From positions 44,348,655 to 44,412,654 of the forward strand of contig CM039503.1 of assembly GCA_022432975.1 (NCBI GenBank): a stretch of 64,000 nt of DNA, read 5' to 3'. The DNA is from Begonia masoniana (taxonomy: Eukaryota > Streptophyta > Magnoliopsida > Cucurbitales > Begoniaceae). The notes beneath the pieces were generated by a model. The model did not search any database, was not told the origin of the DNA, and saw nothing but the letters and a program-made list of their open reading frames with translations. Both the position numbers and the translations under genes were made by a program. Of this stretch, positions 10,798 through 21,793 are shown in pieces (positions within the stretch are counted from its first letter, which is position 1; each line of letters starts with the position of its first letter).

Positions 10798-11105
10798 GAG
10801 CTCGAAGTGTCAACTAGCATCGCGAAGTGTCGACCAAACAACAATTGCAAAAATTATAGAGAGTTCAAGGTGTCGACTGCCAGCCAAAGTGTCTACTGCT
10901 AGCACGATAAAAGAAATTACAGATAGCTCAAGGTGTCGGCTACCAGATGAAGTGTTGAATGCACAACAATTGCAAAAATTACAGAGAGCTCAAAGTGTCG
11001 ACCGCCAAGCCAAAGTGTCAACCACTAACACGATGAAAAGAAATTATAGAGAGCTCAATGTGTCAACTGCTGGACGATGTGTCGACTGGAGCGTTCTATC
11101 ATAGT
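10798..11105 (+). repeat. Tandem GTGTCGAC-type repeats in LTR U3
   Basis: About 13 degenerate copies of a 12-13 bp motif (consensus AAGTGTCGACTGC) occur between 10808 and 11200. They are embedded in longer imperfect repeats that each start with AGAGCTCAA. Such arrays in U3 often act as enhancers; that role is inference. Confidence 0.6.
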
Positions 11106-11209
11106 GTCGACTGAGTTGTTGAAATCATTTGAAATATATCGCAATGGTCACACAAGTGTCGACTGAGTAGATGAAAGTGTTGATCGGTCCATTGTTTTTC
11201 TAAAGACTT

Positions 11210-11222
11210 CTATAAATAGAGG
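11210..11222 (+). promoter_or_regulatory. TATA box of the copia-type LTR
   Basis: CTATAAATAGAGG matches the plant TATA consensus and lies just after the repeat-rich U3-like stretch. The transcription start would be expected near 11245. Confidence 0.6.
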
Positions 11223-11333
11223 AGTGAAGTTTTGTGCAAATCACCCATCTTGAGAATTGCAACGAAGTGCTGCCAAATTTTTTACTGAGAATCAAAGTCT
11301 TCAGCATACATCACTCCTTTCTTAAACAACTTG

Positions 11334-12488
11334 TGATACACCTAGGAGACCCATGACACGTTCTCAAGGCAAAGTTCAAAATTTAACTAATCTTTTTGCT
11401 GACTATTGTACTGTTTTTGCAGGTGAAGACCTAATGGATCATTTGGAATGGAAGTCTACTTCTCAAGACATCGATAAACCAACCTACATGTTATCATGGG
11501 ATACAAGTGAAGAGTCAACTCAAAGTATAACAGGAAGTTCTCTTTCTGGTAGCATCTTTGTGTAATTTTCCATTCTTGCATTTGAATTTGGCATACATTG
11601 GCATTTCTTTTTATTAAATCTATAGTTGCATGCATTAGATTGTGTGGTTAGGGTAGATGAATGTTAGGTTAGTGGTGGTCAAGGTGTGACACACAAGTAC
11701 TTGAAGACCAAGCATCAAGAGGCTTGGCCCACTAGGGGAGCATTCAAGACATGGCTGCACGTGTACCATCAAGACCCGATCCATTCCACTTGAGGGCATC
11801 ATTCTGCAACCTTCAAATTCAAATTTTAAATAAGACATCAGCTGAATGCTATTCTCATGGAATTAAAAATCAGCCTTGTTGAAGAAGAAACCATCTCCAC
11901 CATTGATTGAAGATAGAAAATCCAAAGCATGCACGGCCGAGATCAACTCCTTATGTGAAATGACCTTAAACCACCTTAGGATTGCATTTAATCATGGCTA
12001 TTGGAGTTTGTGATTTGGCAGATTATTTTTTGGAATGAGAACAAGTGTCTTTTCTCTCTAGCATCAGATCATCATCAAGTAAGGTTAGTCCTCGAATTGT
12101 TCATCAATTCCAGTAGAGATTGAAACTCCAATTGTTGTCAAGTCTATGGTTACTTGGTGACTCTTAATCCTCACCTTCTCTTTTCCTATCTAAGACCATA
12201 AGTAGGAAAGAAAAGTTGAGCCAACCAAACCTTATGTCGTTGTAATTTTCTTTGGAAAATTACATTCACTCGAAAGTGCCAAAGTTGTTATCGAGCCGAT
12301 TACGGGTAATTTTTGTTTAACTTATTTGTTTGTTCTTATTTTTACGTGAAATTTGCAAGTTACATTCATCATTCATCTAGTAAGATCATCCCAAGAATTC
12401 GTATTAATTGGAAATGAATTTATTTATATTTGGGTTGCTTAATTTGGAGGTGCTCTCGGATTTAGCCGAGAACACCTCATCGTGGGTT
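11334..12488 (+). mobile_element. 5' LTR of the CRM-like element (interrupted)
   Basis: It is nearly collinear with 50441-51068 plus 53855-54389 of the 3' LTR, including CACCTAGGAGACCCATGACA at the start and CACCTCATCGTGGGTTTG at the end. The next element inserts after GGGTT at 12484-12488; the expected last nine bases of the LTR are not found downstream. Confidence 0.85.
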
Positions 12489-14678
12489 TGTAACACCCCG
12501 AAAACCCACCCGGATTATCAGTGCGCACAGGGACTACTCGGGACTAACGACTCCCTTTGACTACTTAACTACTAACGCAAGAAAATCCATTTTTAATTAG
12601 ACGGACGCAACAGAATTTAAAGCTAAGTCTCCCGAAGACTTCACTCGTGCCATACCTGGTTTCATTAACTCACTAAGTCCTTCTAATCTCATTGGCTTAA
12701 ACTTCCAACACTAGAAATACCTTCTAATAAAACTCACGCAGTAGAATTAAAACTAACCTCCTGAAGTTCTCTTATGTCTTACCTAGCTATCTAGACTCAC
12801 TAATTTCCCTTAATCCTAACCATTAAGCACCTCGGCGTCCTCCTCGAAATTTCAGCTGAGTAACGCCTGAAAATGGTGCCTCCAAAATGCTAAGTACCTG
12901 CATAAAAACCAATCCAGAATATTCCTAACCATCAAACAAACCTACGAAATCTCCAACAATCATCATATCGCCGAAAAATGCTATCAACCATAATGAAGAA
13001 AATCCACAATATAGGGTGATACATCACCCTGAACTATGACTATATACAACAACAAATACAAATACCCCCACAAGAGACAAAAAGTACTACTCCCTATCAA
13101 CACTATGCCACGGCTCCTCCTGGGTCGGGTCGTCCTAACACTATCATCAACTGGGGCCCTGGTCGCACGTCACCAACTACCACCTATTCCTGGTCAGGCT
13201 CTCGGTACTCACCCTCCTCCCCCTACAGCACCTATACCACAGAACACACTGTAAGCCCAAAGCTTAGTAAGTAAAGTGCTGAAAATAAATACGCAGCATG
13301 AAAATCAGTTATGCAATCCTAACACATGCACGTCTCTACACACGTTGTCATCGCCTAACTGCATCGCATCTCACCGAGGTTTGGGATGTAACCGCACTGG
13401 GCAGTCAGTCCATACACTGCACTGTTTATCGGCACGTCACCGCCGTCCCGATTTCTCTAGGAACGGGGTCCATAAGTCACACCCAAAACCCCCTGTCCTG
13501 ACTCCAAATGTGTAACGACCCAAACCCCGTAGGGCCGTCACAGGACTTGACCTGACGTTGACTTTACTTTGACCTAAGTCCTCGTATTTCACGTAAAATT
13601 TTTCATTTTTACTTAACACTCTAAAACCAACCTCGATCGACCCTAAATAACCTAACTTTAACTTAAACACGACGGGCATAAAATTCGTCAACTTTTAAAT
13701 CATTAAAACGAGGTTAAAACCATTTTTCGATAAAATGTCAACTCGGTTTTTGGGTCCTTAAAATCCTTTAAAATACATGGGGGTTGCCCGTAAAATACGT
13801 TTAAAAAGTATCGTAAAAGGTCAGGTTGAAACGTGTTTTGAAAAGTCAGAAAACAGAAAAATGCATGTGGGTGCTCTGTGGTGCGCCCGCGCAGCGCTCG
13901 GCGCGCGCGCCCATTGCTGATGCACGCCGCGCGCCCAGCGCCCACCCCCATGTGCCAACCACGATCGATCGCGCCCAAAGCCCGATCGATCGGCCTGGCT
14001 CGGGTCCCCGACTAAAAACGACCCTAAATCACGATCGATCGCCCCTCGGGCACGATCGATCGTGAAGGCAACATTCTGGGCGCGCGCAGTGCGCGCCCAG
14101 CTCGCACCTCGCGCGCGCCGCACGCTGCCAGCGTGCCACCCGCGCCACAAGCTCACCATTTTGCCTTCTCTTCCATACTTATCCATTTCTCTCCACCTAC
14201 ACATCACATTAAACTTCCCTAAACATTTCCTAACCTTTTTAAACACAAAATCCTCAAAACCCCAGAAATTCCGACTCAAAACATACCCGAACACGTGTTT
14301 AGTGTAACGACCCTAATACTGTACCCGTATTTCCGTACTATATTTTTTTTTTTTACACTCTATATCTTTAACTAAACTCTAGGCGGAACCTAAACTGAAA
14401 TCGAAACCAGAATCGAAATCGGAATTAAAATCTATAATTTAAAACATTTAAAACAACTTAAAACAAATTAAATAAAATAATTTAAAACTATAAAACAATT
14501 AAAGAAGACAAATAATTATTGGGGAGGGCAAAACAGTCCAGCCTGCTAAAACCAGAGCAGCGATCAGTCGCTGCATTGCTGCAGCAACTGATCGCTGCAC
14601 ACTCCGCAGAGTGCAGCGATCGCCTACGCGATCCACACTTCCTTCAATCGCCTACTTTTGCTTTTTCCCTTACTATTT

Positions 14679-14703
14679 CTCTCTGGAATCCGATTCCAGA
14701 GAG
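14679..14703. other. Conserved LTR hairpin, copy 2
   Basis: An 11-bp stem CTCTCTGGAAT / ATTCCAGAGAG around a CCG loop. Confidence 0.8.
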
Positions 14704-15668
14704 CAACTCTTCACCTATTTAACACCACAACATCAATAAACACAATAAACTTACCATTTCCACTCAACCCAAAATGTATCTTAAACTCAACCGACTTGCA
14801 GCGGACTTTGAAACCATGTACATTTTTTTTTCATGAAAACGAACTGCATGGATATTTTTGAAGTCTAACAAACCCACCTGTTTTAAAATCACCCAAAACA
14901 GTTCCAAAACCTTTGAAAGTGTTAAAACGTAACCTATCAACTACCAGTACCAAACACCCTATAATTTCTATATAAACATCAGCCCAAAATGTCCCAATAA
15001 TCCCAAAATCTATACATACTCCCCCACGGGTCGGTTAAGCATCAACTGCGCCAGCACACCACCGCAGTCATCCCCCGTCAACTGGACTCAAGTGTCAGGA
15101 GGAGGGATCTCATCCTCACCTGGTTCCTCGATATCTAGATCACCTACACCATACAATACACTATGAGATAAAATCCCAGTAAGACTCGTAAATGCAATGC
15201 ATGCTGTGCAAATGAGTTCATTAATCATGTATATTTTCTTTACGATGCAATGCACAATAGGTGTCACCGAGATCCTATCCCTCTAACCAGAGAGAGCTCA
15301 TCCAGCGGGCGGACTACTCTTTCTAGCTAGAAGCGGGGGGTGCACGCTTAAAACACGTACAGCCGTGCCTGAGCCCCACCTCGCGTGACCAATACGCCTT
15401 TCGGCCAATACGCCTTTCGGCCAATAAGCCTTTCGGCCAATGCTATGCTTTACGTTATCCTTAAAACTCTGTGCGGAAGTTCATTTTCATGTTTTTCTTT
15501 AAAACAAGTGATGCGTGAACAGTTCAATATCTTAAAGTAAACAAACAATAACATGTACCATCAAGACTGTAAAGCGTAAACTATAAACCCCTAAAACCTA
15601 GCTACCCAAACCAAGTACAATTAAACAAAAAGCATCTCCAAAACTCCTCGAGACGACATTCGAAGTAC

Positions 15669-15709
15669 GGTGTAGGCCAATCGGCCAAAGAAGATCACGA
15701 GAACTTACC
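15669..15709 (-). promoter_or_regulatory. Conserved splice-donor-like block in LTR
   Basis: On the minus strand GAGGTAAGT is followed by GGCCGATTGGCCTACACC, as in copy 1 at 3398. Confidence 0.55.
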
Positions 15710-17385
15710 TCGTGTCCAAAGCAGCTCAAGCTCCGTCCACGAGCGCTGTTCACCTAAGCAATTTACAAGGATTTGACGTTAAAACGAGTTTAAGTTAATA
15801 AACGTCCAAATTGTCAAAACCTTAACTAAAGAACTTCCTAAAGTCTTTAATCACATTCATCGAGCTATTTCATCAAGCAAATACACGCTCGACACCTCAA
15901 TTCACACTTTACGAGTTTTTCCTTAAAACCCGAATATCCCTAATTTTTAACTTTTTCACAAATTGATTTAACTTCGTCCAATAGCGTCAAATACATGCAA
16001 TATATACTTAATCACGGCTAACCTATTAATTACGAACCCTAATTCGCGTTTTAAATCGAAACCCTAAACGAACCTAATTGTTTAAAACTCTGAAATCATC
16101 GAAATAAACGTTCTAAAACTATAGATCCATACCTAGAACGTCGATTAGAGGAGAAAACGTGAAGAAAATGAAGCGAACGGAGGTCGGAATGGGAGGAGAC
16201 GACGGCGGCCAGAGGGAGATCGCAAGGGAGAAAGAGAGAATTCGTTCTCTGGAATTCGCAGAAGAGAAACAAAATGAAGGAGAAAAGGTTTTTAAGCTAT
16301 TTTATAATATTTATCTTGAAAATTACTAAAATGCCCTTCTTTGATTTTTATATAAGTTTCGTCATTCGGTTCGTTAATCGTCCAACGATTCGACTTTTCC
16401 AAATTTCCATATTTCGCTAATAAGTCCAACTTATTATCTGGGATTTATTAAAACTGTCCGTTCGCAATTTGGACCTCGTTTGCTATTTTTACGAGAACGT
16501 CTTTTACATTACGAGAAATGTATTTACTCGGAATATAACGTTTAATCTCCAAAAATTCCCATAATTTCCTTAAAATTCCTATTAATCGTTAGGATCGTAA
16601 TGACGCTTTCCTTTCATGAAACGGACCTGATTTGACATATTTACCAAAAATACCATTATATAATAAAATAATAATATAATATATTAAATCCAAAATCCGT
16701 ACAAGCCGGGTATTACATTTAGTATTCATGAAAACCAATTGCATGGATCGCTCTAAAAACCGAGCAAATCCCTACAGCTTTAAAGCATTCAAACAAATCC
16801 AGTATATTTTCCCAAATAACGACTTCACATCCTAAACATTCTACAAACACCATATTCACATCAAAACTCGACTTTTCATACGTTTTTCTATCAAAACCGT
16901 TCGATCCACATACGTAAACATTTTCATACTTTCTTCCTTCACATTTCAATACACGTACTCAAAACTTCCTAATCATTTCCAAACAAAATAGACACCTAAC
17001 TCATACCAACCACGGTCGGAATCGCCCTAACAATGTTGTCGGGTTGCCGCCATGGTCGTACTCCTCCAACAGCGTCCGTAATCCTAACATGCTCGTGAAA
17101 CTCTCCGTACCTGTTCTTCTTCACCTACATCACAGAACTCACACTATAAGCCTAATGCTTAGCAAGTAATACAAATATAAATTTAAAACATTTAACTTAA
17201 CATATGCAGTTTCTATCGTTTCGATCGTACATAAACGTTTCGTTTCATTTCATCGTACTTAATCATTCCGTTTCGTTTCATCGTACATGTTCATTTTGTT
17301 TCGTTTCATCGTACATATTCATTTCGTTTCCATCATTCATTCGTGTAATCCTCTACCAATGGAGGGCGGATTAGTTTCTCCATCT

Positions 17386-17566
17386 CTAGACGTTCCACAA
17401 CTTCATCCGAAGGTTGAACCACTTCCTTCGGACATCATACGTTTTCTGGACGTTCCACAATTTCCATCTGAAGGGTGAACCACTCCCCTCAGACATCATA
17501 CATTTTCTGGACGTTCCACAATTTCCATCTGAAGGGTGAACCATTTCCCTCAGACACTTTACATTT
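17386..17566. repeat. About 61-bp tandem repeat, three copies
   Basis: Each copy starts with GACGTTCCACAA and contains a GAAGG-TTGAACCACT / CCTT-type inverted pair. The same three copies occur in the sister LTR at 23290-23470, so the array predates insertion. Confidence 0.8.
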
Positions 17567-17697
17567 TCGTTTTACATCGTTGTAGTTTCTACATTCAAAT
17601 CGTGAAAACATATGCTAAAACATTTTCGTACTTTTCTAAAACATGATGCATAGGCTAAACATACATAAAACATGCAAACAAATCCTAACGTCCTGTG

Positions 17698-17740
17698 ATG
17701 TAGGCCAAAAGGGCGACACGTAAACATACACTACTTACCT
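17698..17740 (-). promoter_or_regulatory. Splice-donor-like block in the gag-only element's LTR
   Basis: On the minus strand CCAGGTAAGTAG is followed about 27 bases on by TTTTGGCCTACATC. The sister LTR carries it at about 23608-23643, with the second motif mutated (GGCTTACATC). Confidence 0.5.
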
Positions 17741-18915
17741 GGCGTCCTTAGCAATTTATCTCGATCTGAAACCTCAACCGAGGAACCTGAAAAACCTAAA
17801 CATCCAAACGTTGCATTAGAACTTGCTCGGGATAACTAAACTCTCATTTTCATAAAACACCACAAGTGCAATCAATCCTATACCGAGACCTCAAAACATA
17901 CATCTCACGTCCATAACTAAATCGGAGCTTAATTCCTCATAATTTCAATCAAAATTCATTCAACCATTCATTCAGGCAATTTATCGAACACCTTACATGC
18001 GCACGTTCAAACACAAATTCCTCCCTACTCCGACATCCGATTTCAACAATTCAAACGCCTATACGTCACCCATAACGTCTACTTTAATATGCCATAGCTA
18101 AATTTCAAACCCCACTTAGCGATCAAGCCCAATAATCCCAAATGCCAATATACATTAAAACAATATTTCAAAACACCAAAATCCAACCTTATATCCATTC
18201 TAAATCTAAAATCATCAAAAATCACCAATATATTACCAATAATTATCAACACATTAAAACTAACGATTTCCTACCAAAAACCTAAAATTATACAACCCTA
18301 AATCGGATAAAACCCAACGAATAACAACCCTAAATCGACAACTAAACCCACAATATGCTAGAGTCTTACCTAGAGGGTTGAATCGTCGAAGAAAACGGAG
18401 GAGGAACTTCGTTGAATCGTCGGCGTGAGAGAGCTTGGCCGAGAGGAAAGAGATCGCAAGGAGGGAGGAGAGAAAATGGTGTTTACGTGGGAGGAGAAAT
18501 GAAGAAAAGGGGGATATTTGTTTTTATTAAAACTTGGCTTGACAATTTACTTAAATGCCCTTCCCGTTAACTTTCTACTTAACTCATTATTTACCCTACC
18601 GATTTGGCTTCTCTGAAAATTTCTTATCTCTCCAAATATTCCAATTTATTTCTAGGGTTCTAACAAAACTCTCCGTTCGCAAATCGGACTTAATTTACTA
18701 ATTTTGCGAATTGAAACGCTATAGGGATAAAAATGGAAACTCTAGCGTTACTTATCTATTTGGATTTCTAAAATTTTACTTATTCTTCTAAAAATTCTCA
18801 TTAATCCCTAAGGCTCTAATAAAAATTCCCGCTTGCTAAACGGGTTTAAATCACTTAATTACGAAAATACCCAAGAAATCAGTAAACCCAAAAATCCAAA
18901 AACTCGGGTGTTACA

Positions 18916-18928
18916 TCCTTCCCTCCTT
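18916..18928 (-). other. Polypurine tract of the gag-only element
   Basis: On the minus strand AAGGAGGGAAGGA directly precedes the LTR start TGTAACACCCGAG. Confidence 0.85.
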
Positions 18929-20524
18929 AAATGAAATTTTGTCCTCAAAATTGTCGCATAGTTAAACTTCTAATTACTCTCCCTCACAGTACCTTCGTAA
19001 CTATGTTTACAATGCTAATCCTGATACTTCTTGGTCTCAATAATTCATCGACATAGACAACTTCTTACGTCCTCAAAGTTCTAAGTCTTCCCATTTAGAC
19101 AACTCAACGGTTCAATTGCCTATGCGTCCAACGGCTTCCACTTAACCCACCATGAATTAGACGCTCAAATTCTTCTATTTTAACTTCAACCTTAGTCTTT
19201 CCTCAAATTGAATTCAATCGGTTCTCTACTTTTCTCACACACATCCATCCATTGCATCTAAAACCATCATAATCCCTCAAAGCTTCATCTATTGCTTAGT
19301 ACTAAGGACATAATACATAACCTCCTTATCCCATTTCCTTTTCTTTCAAGTCCTCCTCTACCTTACCATCTCATTTCTAATCCATCGCCCTCATCCTTTA
19401 CGCCCATGGACAATGGGCATTCATTACGTTCCGTTAGTGACTATAACACGATCCTAGTACTAAGGGCTCTCCATACTTAAATCTATCCCTTTGTCTTTCA
19501 ATTTATTCTCTAAGTTCCTATACTTGTGTCCACTACGATTGATTTATCTAACTTTCACCTCAGTTGTCACCAAACAATATCAAACTCTCAAGTCTAACTA
19601 CTTAATTACACTATTCACCCAATGCCTAAATGGCGCATAAACACTTCGACATAGCTTATGAGTCGAATCTTTCCTAATCATACCGGTTTATCCTCACTTC
19701 TAGGTCCACTTGCACACTCTCCGTGAAAACTTTCTATCCTTTCATCCAATATTTTCTAAATTCTTCAACATCACAAACCCTCAATATCTCACTCTTATTT
19801 CGACTATCCACCTATTCTAATAAATCTCTTCATTTACCCTTATGACGTTGTCCAAAAATCTACCTAATCACCCATTTTACCTTACCTCGCATAGCCTCCA
19901 TTTTCCTCATCCATGAGCTAAGAATTACATGGTGGCATTTGGCCATCCGTCACGGTATGAATCCTTTATATAAGCTAACATCCATGTCCTCGATCAACGA
20001 TCTCCCAAAGACCTTACATTCCTAGAGTTGGAATCTACGTTCCATACCTAAGCTTATCTATCCTAACCTTAGCTACTTACGAAATCGTCGGCCTTAACCT
20101 TGTTACATACAAGCCAAACCCTTGAAATTCTATAACTTAACCTCATCCCTAATGCATTTGACCATCCTCCTCATTCAAAAGTTCATATGTTTCCTCATAT
20201 CTCACACCACTAAATACCTACGAACTAATCTCCAAATTCTAACATTCCCCTCTTTATCTAACAGTCCTCTTTTGTTTTCTCAAGAATTTGGGGTCATAAG
20301 TATACAACTTGATTCTTTACATCAATTCCTCTAACGGCTTCCTTGTTAGCAAACTTGTTGCAGGTAATTTAGCACCCTCGGTTCTAATCTCCTCACCTTC
20401 CTAAGTCCTCCAGTATAATTCCGAACCCCATGCAAAACTCTCACACTATATCTCATAACATGTCTATCCTAGCATCTTTTATAATTAAAACAAACAAACG
20501 GAATGTACCTGTAACTACGGTAGG
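18929..20524. other. Internal region downstream of gag, no coding remnants seen
   Basis: About 1.6 kb between the gag end and the polypurine tract. Both strands are full of stops and I see no protease, RT or integrase motif. It is likely the non-coding filler typical of large retrotransposon derivatives. Confidence 0.5.
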
Positions 20525-21660
20525 CTATTCTTCGTTATCTGCACTACTGAGGGAGGAGACCCTTAGCGATACTCTTGCGGGTCTCTTAATCCGTGTTGGG
20601 CAGTCTCTGGCAAGATGGCCCATCCTATTGCAAACAAAACACTGCCTTTCAACCTTCTCCGGACAGTTCTTGGAGAATGTCCTATCTCTTGACACTTGAA
20701 ACACCTTCCTAGATTCTTCCTTGGGCAATCCGTAGAAATATGACCTTGCTCATTACAATTAAAACATCGGCCTGAACCTACCTTGCACACCCCATCATGG
20801 AACTTCTTACATGTTGGGCATTGAGGGAACTGCGAATATCCAGAGGCACGCTTTCCATTTCCTTGACTAATTTCCTCATCACTCGTCCTTTTTGTGCCCC
20901 TCGGTGGTTGTTGTTCTTCATAACTTTGTTGAGTCGTAAATTCTCTGAAAGGCTTCTTCAACGTTTCTCTTTGTCGTTGTAACTTCATTTCAATATCATC
21001 CAGTTCTAAGGCCTTGGCCACAACCAAATGGTACAGCACATCATCGATGCCCGCAGTCTTTACTCCTTTCAAAATTTCTAACTTTAAACCTTCCACAAAC
21101 TGAAAAACTTTGTCCTCATCGCTGTCAACCAAAGGACCTGCAAAACGAGATAAAGACTCAAACCTTTGTACATACTCGGCCACTGTTCCCGTTTGACGTA
21201 GTTTGGAAAACTCTGCTCTCTTGTTGGTTCGGTGGGTGCGGTTACAATACTTATTGTAGAATGTTGTCTTGAACTGTTCCCACGTCATAACCTTCGTATC
21301 CGTAGTGGCCATCACTGTATCCAACCAGAAAATGGCATCCTTATCCAAGTTAAATACCGCACAAGTTACCTTATCGGTTTCCTCCACCTCAGCATAAGCA
21401 AACATGCTCTCGATCTTGCGGATCCACCCCTCGGCACAAATGGGATCCAAAGACTGTCCATCGAATGTCGGGGGCCTAAGCCGTCTAAACCTTTCTCCAC
21501 CTAGGTCCTGAGAATCATTGCCTTGTCCATTTCGATTTAGCAAAACCCCTATCTGTTCTGACTGTTGGCGTAATATGTCCATAAACTGACTATTGGGATC
21601 CATTCGAGGTTGCTTAAGTACCCACGGCCTTTTCTTGCACCTAGACATGTTAGAAAACAC
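20525..21660 (-). CDS. gag protein of the gag-only element (C-terminal frameshift)
   Basis: It starts at the ATG at 21660, with a second Met four codons on. It has a retrotransposon gag core: RLRPPTFDGQSLDPICAEGW, AIFWLDTVM, TWEQFKTTFYNKY, then a Lys/Arg/Gln-rich linker. At the C-terminus are CPTCKKFHDGVC, CFNCNEQGHISTDC and CFKCQEIGHS, where the frame shifts near 20680. The last knuckle, CFVCNRMGHLARDC, continues in the overlapping frame to 20525. The frameshift may be real decay or a sequencing error. The gag fits Tekay-like elements and would form the particle that packages its own RNA. No pol follows. Confidence 0.85.
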
Positions 21661-21702
21661 AAAACACTATAAACATCTATAGATCATTACTTAAACTTAA
21701 AC

Positions 21703-21708
21703 ACTTAC
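21703..21708 (-). promoter_or_regulatory. Possible splice donor in the leader
   Basis: GCCAACTGTAAGT on the minus strand lies between the primer-binding site and gag. The same GCCAACTGTAAGT is kept in the family-B leader at about 29090-29102. Use as a splice site is inference. Confidence 0.4.
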
Positions 21709-21777
21709 AGTTGGCGAAGCACTTCCATGGGGCAGGTGGCATTGTTAGGTAATCAACTGAACGATTGCGACCACGTT

Positions 21778-21789
21778 GCTTTGATACCA
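21778..21789 (-). other. Primer-binding site of the gag-only element
   Basis: TGGTATCAAAGC on the minus strand, one base off the initiator-Met tRNA complement TGGTATCAGAGC, four bases from the LTR end. Confidence 0.9.
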
Positions 21790-21793
21790 TAAC

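Larger units (their letters stand above)
10600..11333 (+). mobile_element. copia-type LTR, left part (U3 to R)
   Basis: The region has many degenerate AAGTGTCGACTGC-like repeats and a clear TATA box at 11210 followed by transcript-like sequence, as in long copia LTRs. It is cut at 11334 by the CRM-like element and seems to continue at 54397. The left boundary is uncertain because no matching target duplication was found. Confidence 0.45.
14303..16717 (-). mobile_element. Solo LTR, family A copy 2
   Basis: It runs TGTAACGACCC to CCGGGTATTACA with exact target duplication TTTAG (14298-14302 and 16718-16722). The empty site is visible in the sister LTR at 22619-22632, where ACACGTGTTTAGTATTC reads straight through. 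It contains the conserved hairpin and the splice-donor-like block. A TATTATAAAAT box lies on the minus strand near 16310. Confidence 0.95.
13511..18915 (-). mobile_element. 3' LTR of the gag-only element (interrupted)
   Basis: Collinear with 21794-24818 once the solo LTR (14303-16717) and one TTTAG are removed, leaving about 2985 bp against 3025 bp. Most of the length difference lies in a GC-rich CGCGCGCC-type stretch near 13880-13950. It includes CGATCGATCG palindromes at 13960-14060. Confidence 0.9.

Noticed and set aside
13703..14307. Ala/Arg-rich frames on both strands in the GC-rich LTR part
   Set aside because: They come from CGCGCGCC-type composition, overlap on both strands, and are interrupted in the sister LTR.
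16719..16949. A 76-codon minus-strand frame repeated at 22622-22852
   Set aside because: It is conserved only because both copies are in LTRs of the same element; there is no domain and no start context.
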